DNA from: a virus
Reading direction: 5' to 3' (one strand)
Length of the DNA stretch: 35,252 nucleotides
Virus record (IMG/VR): IMGVR_UViG_3300043399_000927
Span: 1 to 35,252 of that record
Below the pieces are notes generated by a model. The model was not told the origin of the DNA, did no database searches, and saw only the letters and a program-made list of their open reading frames with translations. Positions 29,918-35,252 of the stretch are shown piece by piece. Numbering within the stretch: position 1 is the first letter of the stretch; the number at the start of each line of letters is the position of its first letter. Both the position numbers and the translations under genes were made by a program.

Positions 29918-30802
29918 TTAGGACATTAAAGGTCGAGCTTGTTCGATTAAGTCACGGAAGTTCTCTAAGAATTCTTCTGCTATTTCTTGGGATTGGAATG
30001 AAAGAAAATGATTATCATACCATCTAGGATAAATTTTATAGTCATCATTTATAGGAGTGATAGAAAACTTTTCATAACTATGATCTGTCCAATCAGGAAC
30101 CCAACCTTGACGATAAATATCACGCAAGATTGACAACTGAGCAAGTGCAATAGATGCTAATGCTTGTTCTTTTGTTTCAAACGTGTTTCTAGCATCATAA
30201 GTTGGTAATACTGATACTTCTCCTAGTTTAGAATCACCAGTAACAAACCATCCCTTGATTCTTTCTATTTCCTCCCAAGTTTTAGGTAATGCTTTGGGTT
30301 TCTTTTCCTGGACTTCAACCTTCTTGAACACTAACTTGGTTGCAGTACTGTTCTCTGTGTCTATGACACATCCTTCTGGTACTTCAATAGTGATAATGGT
30401 AGAAGATTCTTCAGCAACTGGTGATAACTCGAACCCAGTTTCTCCTTCTACGATGTAATGTTGTGGACTTACATTCCAAAACTTAATAAGAGTTTCAGGA
30501 TTTTCGTTTGGAACTTTGAAATTTCCTGCTATTATTTTAGATCTTGGAATAGTTAATGTTTTTCCACATAAGTAAAACATGTTCCTATTCCAATCATAAT
30601 GTTGGTTATCTTGATAGACATCAACACCTTTGGCAGCAAATTCTTTTTCTGTGAGAATTCTTACTTGAATGGTTTCTTGTGTTGACTCGGTCTTTTTTGG
30701 TCTTCCTACTTTTCTCTTAACAGGAGAAGTAGAAGAAGCGACTACTACCTCACTCTTTCCAGCAGCAGGTGTAGTCTTTTTAGTGGTTTTTGTATTTTTC
30801 AT
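29918..30802 (-). CDS. Hypothetical protein with AT-hook-like motif
   Basis: 294 residues from the ATG at 30802. The N-terminal 40 residues are Lys/Thr/Ala/Ser-rich with KVGRPKK, an AT-hook-like core that often marks DNA-binding or histone-like proteins. The rest includes a beta domain (EVPEGCVIDTENSTATKLV) and a helical C-terminus. Function not recognised; DNA association is plausible. Confidence 0.72.
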   Translation of the reverse strand: MKNTKTTKKTTPAAGKSEVVVASSTSPVKRKVGRPKKTESTQETIQVRILTEKEFAAKGVDVYQDNQHYDWNRNMFYLCGKTLTIPRSKIIAGNFKVPNENPETLIKFWNVSPQHYIVEGETGFELSPVAEESSTIITIEVPEGCVIDTENSTATKLVFKKVEVQEKKPKALPKTWEEIERIKGWFVTGDSKLGEVSVLPTYDARNTFETKEQALASIALAQLSILRDIYRQGWVPDWTDHSYEKFSITPINDDYKIYPRWYDNHFLSFQSQEIAEEFLENFRDLIEQARPLMS

Positions 30803-30815
30803 AGGATTTAAAATG

Positions 30816-31154
30816 TTAATTGGAAATAACAGCGAGTGCATGGATGATCTCGCATTTCTCGATGTTTTCTTGAATTTGAATACTGGGTATGACGTTGATA
30901 GAACCTCTAGTTAACACGTGTTTGGTTTCATGGGGATGAAAACGTTGACGTCTGTAGCGTATAATGTAAATTGTCCGATGATCGTGCATGTCCCAGTGAC
31001 TATATAAGAGGTCGTTTGTACCGTTCCACACTACACCTGCAGCGCGAAATACCTCAAACAATTGGTCAGCCAGTTCCTCGGTAGGACACACTACAATGAT
31101 GCAGTTCAACTCATCATGTTCTAGTTTTTTGAGTAATTGGTTAAACACTTTCAT
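30816..31154 (-). CDS. Hypothetical protein, paralogue of the next gene
   Basis: 112 residues from the ATG at 31154. LKKLEHDELNCIIVVCPTEELADQL resembles LEKLKSEELIWILIPCDN in 31141-31503, with a shared V-x-W and later W. The two overlap by 14 bases in tandem, pointing to an old duplication. The VVCPT/ILIPC strand resembles a Rossmann-like first strand; no family named. Confidence 0.68.
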   Translation of the reverse strand: MKVFNQLLKKLEHDELNCIIVVCPTEELADQLFEVFRAAGVVWNGTNDLLYSHWDMHDHRTIYIIRYRRQRFHPHETKHVLTRGSINVIPSIQIQENIEKCEIIHALAVISN

Positions 31155-31503
31155 AAAAAGTTGTAGAGGTTTCTGTGTGAATGATTCCGCAAACGTGTAA
31201 TACTGCATATTTATAACCCATTTCAGTAACTCGATCAATTGAACCTAGATTACCTCTTCGGACATCAAGAAAACCATCATTATTACAACTAACAGCATAG
31301 AGTGTCTCTTCTTTGTAGTCGGACCATTCAGTGTCAGTCGGTTGCAAAATGCGACCATCGTTAAACCATGTGACTTTTTTAGAGGCAAGGGTGCGCATAA
31401 GCATTTCAGCATCAGTTAGATTGTCGCATGGTATTAATATCCATATTAGTTCTTCAGACTTTAACTTTTCAAGTAAATCGTCTAGTATGTTTAATTTGTT
31501 CAT
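31141..31503 (-). CDS. Hypothetical protein, paralogue of the previous gene
   Basis: 120 residues. See 30816-31154 for the shared pattern (EELIWILIPC, VTWFNDG). The N-terminus MNKLNILDDLLEKLK is helical. Function unknown. Confidence 0.68.
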   Translation of the reverse strand: MNKLNILDDLLEKLKSEELIWILIPCDNLTDAEMLMRTLASKKVTWFNDGRILQPTDTEWSDYKEETLYAVSCNNDGFLDVRRGNLGSIDRVTEMGYKYAVLHVCGIIHTETSTTFYESV

Positions 31504-31508
31504 AAGAC

Positions 31509-32051
31509 TTATAATATGTGAGAGAAAATATCCTTTGGAACAAGTGATGAACCTATACCCATGTTATTACCAATCTCGATGAGGTCATTAAGATGTTTCT
31601 TAAACGACGGGGCGTCGTGATGACGTGCTTTACGGAGATACTGACGTTTTGCTTCTATACAAAACATAGGTGATTGAAGACGACCCCAATAATAGTAATT
31701 AATCCCACTTTTTTGTACAATGACATACTCTTGAGTCCAAACCAGTTGGTCTGTTGGTACTTTGAACACGCAGATTTTGATGTCTTTATACTTACAAGCA
31801 ATCCGCTGTACTTTATTACCAGCAACGTCTATGTCTGTATCACTCAGACTCTCAGTTGTTACATCCAACGTTAAGCCTAATGGATCTGCAAATGTTGATA
31901 TGGACATGTAGTCGGGTATAAGGACATCTATATCGTTCGGTTCTCTATTGAGAAGCTTATGGGTATGCAGCATAATACTGCCGCCGATGATTGCATCGGG
32001 TGTATTCCGATAGATGTTTTCTATTAGTTTTGATAAATCGTGTGGGTTCAT
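31509..32051 (-). CDS. Nucleotidyltransferase-fold protein
   Basis: 180 residues. AIIGGSIMLH near residue 20 followed by EPNDIDVLIPD (Asp-x-Asp at about 40-42) is the GGS...DxD signature of the polymerase-beta-like nucleotidyltransferase fold, as in AbiEii or MNT toxins and in phage NTases. The third catalytic acidic residue may be Asp in the following strand (KYKDIKICVF). No partner antitoxin is seen next to it. It lies directly downstream of RNA cluster 2, so tRNA modification is conceivable but unproven. Confidence 0.7.
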   Translation of the reverse strand: MNPHDLSKLIENIYRNTPDAIIGGSIMLHTHKLLNREPNDIDVLIPDYMSISTFADPLGLTLDVTTESLSDTDIDVAGNKVQRIACKYKDIKICVFKVPTDQLVWTQEYVIVQKSGINYYYWGRLQSPMFCIEAKRQYLRKARHHDAPSFKKHLNDLIEIGNNMGIGSSLVPKDIFSHIL

Positions 32052-32081
32052 AGTCTAATTGGTATTTGATTCACGGTGGAT

Positions 32082-32190
32082 CCCTCTGCACTCAGTTGTA
32101 AGGAGACCCGTATCTCTCTCTTGTTGCTCACGGTTTTAAGTGATAACCTTACAACTGCCCACCCTTGGGAAGTGAGAATGGTGCATTACT
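32082..32190 (-). ncRNA. Structured RNA, copy B
   Basis: Minus strand: P1 TGCAC/GTGCA, P2 CTCAC-TTCCCAAGG-GTGGG, P3 CAGTTGTAAGG/CCTTACAACTG, ending CAGAGGG. Compared with copy A, P1 and P2 keep pairing while their bases change. Inside P3 there is GAGA-TACGGG-TCTC. No ORF covers it. Confidence 0.7.
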
Positions 32191-32212
32191 GCTCGTCTTT
32201 CCGAGCTGTCAC
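32191..32212 (-). ncRNA. TGACAGC/GGAAAG hairpin, copy 3
   Basis: Minus strand GTGACA-GCTCG-GAAAGA-CGAGC, directly 5' of structured RNA B. A hairpin GGGTT-AAACAAT-AACTC lies further 5', as before copy 2. Confidence 0.55.
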
Positions 32213-32248
32213 TATTTTTATGCTTCCTCGAGTTATTGTTTAACCCAG

Positions 32249-32318
32249 TTCGACCCGTAGCACTTAGGTACGGACAACCATCTCATGCAACACGTCCGTC
32301 ATTCTTATTGTTGCATCT
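32249..32318 (-). ncRNA. Potential H-type pseudoknot
   Basis: Minus strand order ATGCAAC, ACGGAC, GTTGCAT, GTCCGT: the first pairs with the third and the second with the fourth, giving interlocking helices of 7 and 6 bp. It lies between the tRNA-like gene and hairpin copy 3. Confidence 0.5.
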
Positions 32319-32325
32319 GGTACGG

Positions 32326-32429
32326 TAGTCAGGGTGGGATTCGAACCCACAGTTCCTAAGTCTATGAATTTCGCGATAGTTCGAAGATCCATTGCTGGAT
32401 CCTCGCTTCGGATATTACGACACCTGACT
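32326..32429 (-). tRNA. tRNA-like gene, 104 bases, abnormal central region
   Basis: Acceptor AGTCAGG/CCTGACT (same as 24873-24954), T-arm GTGGG-TTCGAAT-CCCAC, discriminator A. The middle is about 20 bases too long. It holds AGGATCC-AGCAAT-GGATCTT and a CTAT/ATAG hairpin rather than D and anticodon arms. A CTTAGGA (possible UAG loop) occurs but overlaps the T-stem. Isotype undetermined. Confidence 0.55.
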
Positions 32430-32433
32430 ATTA

Positions 32434-32562
32434 CCCTCTGTGTTCAGTTGTAACTATACTTGGGATGTGTTAAGCACCCGCTCTGAATATAGTATGTGCT
32501 TCTTTACATGGTATTTCTACCTACAACTGCTGGTCCTTGGGAAACCAGAGTGACACATTACT
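32434..32562 (-). ncRNA. Structured RNA, copy A
   Basis: Minus strand: P1 TGTGT/ACACA, P2 CTGGT-TTCCCAAGG-ACCAG, P3 CAGTTGTA/TACAACTG, ending CAGAGGG. Inside P3: GGTA-GAAA-TACC (GNRA tetraloop) and an interlocking pair AAGCAC/GTGCTT with ACTATA/TATAGT, an H-type pseudoknot. Same family as copy B with covariation in P1 and P2. Confidence 0.72.
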
Positions 32563-32564
32563 AA

Positions 32565-32590
32565 AAAAGGGAGCTGTTACACTCCCTTTT
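32565..32590 (-). terminator. Rho-independent terminator after the 32597 gene
   Basis: Minus strand AAAAAGGGAG-TGTAACA-GCTCCCTTTTTT. It ends the coiled-coil gene just before structured RNA A, so the RNA cluster needs its own promoter or read-through. Confidence 0.85.
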
Positions 32591-32596
32591 TACAAA

Positions 32597-33049
32597 TTAC
32601 ATGTACATAGAAACAATCTTGTTAATGAACTCTTCAGAAGTAGTAGAAGATTCTGCAAAAGCAGCTTCAACAATGATGTTGTTAGCAATGTCTTTAGTAG
32701 AAGGTAGACCTTTAGATCTGGAAGATAAACTTACACTTGTTGGATCATACCCATAACGAGTGTTGACTGCACAGATTCGAAGATTGTCTTTCTCGTATTT
32801 TTTGTCGAATTGCTCACGCTTTTTCTCAAACTTATCGATCAAGTCATTAAGTTCATTACGTTTGTTTCTGATGTTTTCAATCAGCGTAACAAACTCTTTG
32901 AAGTCTTTAGATTCTTCAAGTTTAGCAATCTTTGCTTTTCTTGCTTCGTCATTGGATTTTTCAATTCTTGTTTGCACCTGTTCTGCAAGTGCTTCAGCAA
33001 GCGTTTTAGTGATTTTAATACCTGCGGTTTTCATGGTTGTGTTTTTCAT
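32597..33049 (-). CDS. Hypothetical coiled-coil protein
   Basis: 150 residues from the ATG at 33049; a longer frame from 33070 is possible. Residues 15-85 are a long charged heptad region (LAEQVQTRIEKSNDEARKAK, NELNDLIDKFEKKREQFDKK). The C-terminal part (SSRSKGLPSTKDIANNIIVE) is less ordered. It is transcribed from the repeat-rich region at 33050-33606. Confidence 0.72.
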   Translation of the reverse strand: MKNTTMKTAGIKITKTLAEALAEQVQTRIEKSNDEARKAKIAKLEESKDFKEFVTLIENIRNKRNELNDLIDKFEKKREQFDKKYEKDNLRICAVNTRYGYDPTSVSLSSRSKGLPSTKDIANNIIVEAAFAESSTTSEEFINKIVSMYM

Positions 33050-33606
33050 ACCTGCATTGCTGCAACGCACTAGACCTAAATGCTGTTTATACTCGTCTAG
33101 TCGAGTTGGGATCCGGACAGACCCGCGGTGGTTTCCCTACTCTTCCTAATAGAGAGAAGAGAGAAACACTATATAGAGAGAGATACAGAGAGAGAGTAAT
33201 CATCCTATATAGAGAAACAACTATATGTATGTATGTAAGTACACACAGTACGTAAGAAGTGTCCATGTGGATAGTTAGATGGATAGTTACCAGGATATTT
33301 ACCAGGATAGTTACTACAATCTACCGTATAGACGTCACCCTGAGTGAATTAGCTATCTATTGCACCCGTTCGAGGTAAAAACTAGATAATTCAGTGTTGT
33401 CAGAGTCGAAGAATGTGTTGAGTGGTGAAGGGTCACTCCCCCGCGTCCTCACTCACGTTCACCACAAAACAACTCCCCCGGGTGAGATTCTTCTCTCTAT
33501 TACTCTATATAGAGAGAGAACACACCCAAGGGATAGTTGTATAGTATGCTACATACTGCGTAATGATACCACTAGCAGTGTCTAGTAAGCGATAATCGTT
33601 TGATTA
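33050..33606. other. Noncoding region with short direct repeats
   Basis: No convincing gene in 557 bases. It holds CTATATAGAGA three times (33169, 33205, 33505), several AGAGAGAG runs, and GGATAGTTA-type repeats at 33269, 33281, 33293 (one change), 33305 and 33531. The four clustered copies are 12 bases apart, an iteron-like spacing. Near 33591-33608 GATAATC/GATTATC forms a hairpin at the 3' end of the next gene. Promoter, replication origin or both are possible. Confidence 0.6.
33269..33313. repeat. Iteron-like GGATAGTTA array
   Basis: GGATAGTTA at 33269, GGATAGTTA at 33281, GGATATTTA at 33293 and GGATAGTTA at 33305, each 12 bases apart. Regular spacing suggests a protein-binding array. Confidence 0.65.
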
Positions 33607-33951
33607 TCAGTCTTCTAGTTCAGCGTCGTTAGACGACACGGCAGCGCGTGCGGATACACTAACGGGAGTCGCGAAAGAATCTTTGATGATCTGTTCCTTG
33701 ATCATGTAGTCTTCCGACTTAATGGTAGTGTAATACACCTCACCGGTTTCTTCGTTCTCGCGCTGTTCTAACTGGGCGATTTTACCCACATAACGGCGAG
33801 TGAAGTACACGGGTTTACCGGTCTTCTCGTCTGTTCTAAAGTTTTCACCCTGAATAGATTCGAAGTCGGCGATCTCGGATTTCGTTCCGGAAACGGCATA
33901 AACGTGAAGCGTTCCAGCTTTCACGCTACGCATGTAGTTGATAGTCAACAT
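33607..33951 (-). CDS. Hypothetical protein, paralogue 1
   Basis: 114 residues, beta-rich middle (FRTDEKTGKPVYFTRRYVGK) and acidic C-terminus ending NDAELED. The tail from SEDYMIKEQIIKDS to the end matches the partial gene at 35126-35252. The size, beta content and acidic tail recall phage ssDNA-binding proteins but no OB motif is certain. Confidence 0.76.
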   Translation of the reverse strand: MLTINYMRSVKAGTLHVYAVSGTKSEIADFESIQGENFRTDEKTGKPVYFTRRYVGKIAQLEQRENEETGEVYYTTIKSEDYMIKEQIIKDSFATPVSVSARAAVSSNDAELED

Positions 33952-34344
33952 GTGTAGTGTTTGTGTTTAAAGTGATTGTTTAAATGAAATAACTAACTGG
34001 ATTCAACGGGAACAAGAAAAATAAAGCAAGCTGCGAAGCAGCGCAGCGATAAGTCAAGTTAACCAGCGCGCTATAACACGCTGCGAAGCAGCGAGCGTAC
34101 TACTAAAGTGAAACTAAAAAAAACTAGAGTGTCGTGACAGTATCATGACGAAGTTTTGGTCTTACCCCCGTAAATTTCGAGACAAACCCCCATTTTCATG
34201 ATCATGTCACTACAGTTTTCTTTAGTCGTAATGACCGTAATAATAACCCCGTGATCCTGTTCGGCGTGAGGTTTACACTATTCCGTAGCGATACGCCGGA
34301 CAACAACGAACCTCACAACGAACGCCGTACAACGGAAAACAACT

Positions 34345-34368
34345 GTACAGCTCGTCGTACAGCTCGTC
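34345..34368. repeat. Tandem 12-bp repeat
   Basis: GTACAGCTCGTC twice in a row (34345-34356, 34357-34368), then GTACGA. It lies inside the 9-bp inverted repeat at 34326/34379. Confidence 0.65.
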
Positions 34369-34478
34369 GTACGATAGTCGTTGTACGATGGACGCAGTCC
34401 CGATGCGTGAGCATCGGTAGTTGACGATGAAAGAAAGAGAAAGAGTCGCAGGTGTATGTTCCTACGATGGCGATGAAG

Positions 34479-34511
34479 TAAAAGCGCAGAGGGTGGTGTT
34501 CCCCCTGCGCT
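34479..34511 (-). terminator. Rho-independent terminator
   Basis: Minus strand AGCGCAG (34511-34505) ... CTGCGCT (34489-34483) then TTT, immediately after the 34518 stop. Confidence 0.82.
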
Positions 34512-34517
34512 GTGGTG

Positions 34518-35009
34518 TTAGTCTTCTGGATGTAAGATCACGGTTGCTTTCTCGACGAGTTTGCACCAGTCCTGCAAATCGCACTCTCCTGTGCGGATTA
34601 CATCATTGATCTGGTGCTTGTAGGAAGCGTAGTCGAAGTTCTCTTTCAGTTCAGCTTCAGTGATACCGAGTTCACGTGCAGCGTCCTCGCTCCAGCGTCT
34701 CTTGTTTGCGATGTTCGCTTCAATGATATCATGACCTTTCCTGAACCATGCAGAGTGAGTTTCAATGTCACGGTATTTATAATACACGAGGTTTGTGTAT
34801 TTGTCGTACATAGTGAATTGAACGTCGGTTCTGTTCGTCTTTTCGACGTGCATTATTTCAATGCGATTAGGAATCTCTGGTTCAGTGTAGATTCCTAATA
34901 GAACTTCGGCAGCGACTTCAGGATTATGAGTTGCTGCGATGATGTCCATGAGGTTCTCGATGTCCTTACCAAACTTGGCAGACAGAGCAAATTGAATGAT
35001 TTTGTGCAT
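34518..35009 (-). CDS. Hypothetical protein
   Basis: 163 residues, helical ends and a beta-rich middle (RTDVQFTMYDKYTNLVYYKY). AARELGITEAELKENFDY looks like a small helical DNA-binding-like motif but is not diagnostic. It lies between the two paralogues and has its own terminator, so these may be separately controlled early genes. Confidence 0.72.
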   Translation of the reverse strand: MHKIIQFALSAKFGKDIENLMDIIAATHNPEVAAEVLLGIYTEPEIPNRIEIMHVEKTNRTDVQFTMYDKYTNLVYYKYRDIETHSAWFRKGHDIIEANIANKRRWSEDAARELGITEAELKENFDYASYKHQINDVIRTGECDLQDWCKLVEKATVILHPED

Positions 35010-35091
35010 AGTAAAATGTTGTTTATAGTGAATTCAATTGGAATGCTAATGATATCATGCAGCGACGAAGTCGCGTGTACATGATGAAGAA

Positions 35092-35119
35092 AGCGTAGAG
35101 GTTGTTACACCCCTACGCT
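35092..35119 (-). terminator. Rho-independent terminator
   Basis: Minus strand AGCGTAG (35119-35113) pairs with CTACGCT (35098-35092), then TTCTTC. It follows the stop of the partial gene and resembles the one at 34479-34511, as if duplicated with it. Confidence 0.78.
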
Positions 35120-35125
35120 ATCGTG

Positions 35126-35252
35126 TTAATCTTCCAAGTCTGCATCATCAGCATCGACACTCTGACGTACTTGTGCAGGAGCACCAGCATTCATGGAGTC
35201 TTTGATGATTTGCATTTTAATCATGAAATCTTCGCTCAACACCGGTGAGTAG
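35126..35252 (-). CDS. Hypothetical protein, paralogue 2 (partial, 5' end outside window)
   Basis: Only the last 42 residues are visible (hand translation): SEDFMIKMQIIKDS then an Ala/Gln linker and SVDADDADLED. It aligns with the C-terminus of 33607-33951, including the SED-x-MIK and IIKDS core and the acidic LED end. This shows a tandem duplication around the 34518 gene. Confidence 0.78.
   Translation of the reverse strand, partial: YSPVLSEDFMIKMQIIKDSMNAGAPAQVRQSVDADDADLED

Larger units (their letters stand above)
33952..34517. other. Long noncoding region dense in hairpins
   Basis: No convincing gene. Elements include GCTGC-GAA-GCAGC twice (34030-34042, 34080-34092) and CGGCGT/ACGCCG (34262-34267/34293-34298), which interlocks with GTGAGGTT/AACCTCAC (34266-34273/34309-34316). 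CGTACAACG/CGTTGTACG (34326-34334/34379-34387) encloses a tandem repeat. CCGATGC-GTGA-GCATCGG (34400-34417) has a GNRA loop on the plus strand. A structured plus-strand RNA or an origin would explain this. Confidence 0.55.

Noticed and set aside
32326-32562. Group I intron interrupting a tRNA
   Set aside because: The interleaved helices are adjacent with no room for P4-P6, and P, Q, R, S core motifs are not convincing.
34421-34609. 62-residue plus-strand reading frame
   Set aside because: Overlaps a terminator and the end of a convincing minus-strand gene; composition is not protein-like.

Overview
The window looks like the replication, nucleotide-metabolism and accessory part of a temperate tailed-phage genome whose host is probably a Bacteroidetes bacterium. 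The host assignment is an inference. It rests on a tyrosine recombinase of the style common in that phylum (Tyr-x-x-Arg-His box), a pair of FVPY-type phage proteins I associate with Bacteroidetes, start codons that mostly lack Shine-Dalgarno sequences and follow A-rich stretches, and an initiator-tRNA fragment used as an attachment core. Almost everything is on the minus strand in tightly overlapping operons. Only two convincing genes are on the plus strand. No capsid, portal, terminase or tail gene is visible.

Reading the minus strand from the right: 33.0-35.25 kb holds two copies of a small acidic-tailed protein separated by a hypothetical gene, with two long noncoding stretches (33050-33606 with short direct repeats, 33952-34517 dense in inverted repeats and a GNRA hairpin). 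32052-32596 is a noncoding RNA cluster with two copies of a covarying structured RNA, a tRNA-like element and pseudoknot-forming sequence. 25.4-32.0 kb carries small accessory genes (nucleotidyltransferase-like, AT-hook protein, lipoprotein, small membrane proteins, FVPY paralogues) with a tRNA-like gene at 29.2 kb. 24.74-25.98 kb is a second RNA cluster containing a good tRNA-Leu(CAG) and several tRNA-like elements whose anticodon arms are abnormal.

21.4-23.4 kb contains a winged-helix protein and a promoter region with three GTCTCAC-GTGAGAC operators, which probably controls a MoxR-type AAA ATPase and a VWA-domain partner, each followed by a strong terminator. A membrane-anchored glucosaminidase-like enzyme (probable lysin) follows. 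15.1-17.0 kb holds the most striking locus: a spore-photoproduct-lyase-like radical SAM gene broken into two genes by a split intein, with an HNH endonuclease gene on the opposite strand lodged between the two intein halves.

Thymidylate synthase, an AAA ATPase, two metallophosphoesterases and many small hypothetical genes fill 6.7-14.9 kb. At 6.42-6.68 kb there is an attP-like site: the 3' half of an initiator tRNA, a terminator hairpin and inverted repeats, directly upstream of the integrase (5.3-6.4 kb). The left end has an HTH protein, HNH endonuclease, HAD phosphatase, SF2 helicase, uracil-DNA glycosylase and a DnaB-like helicase cut by the window edge.

Together the enzymes suggest a phage that runs its own replication (DnaB-like and SF2 helicases), makes dTMP (ThyA), removes uracil (Ung) and perhaps repairs UV lesions (SPL-like protein), and that can integrate into a host initiator tRNA gene. 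All functional assignments come from motif reading; no database search was run.
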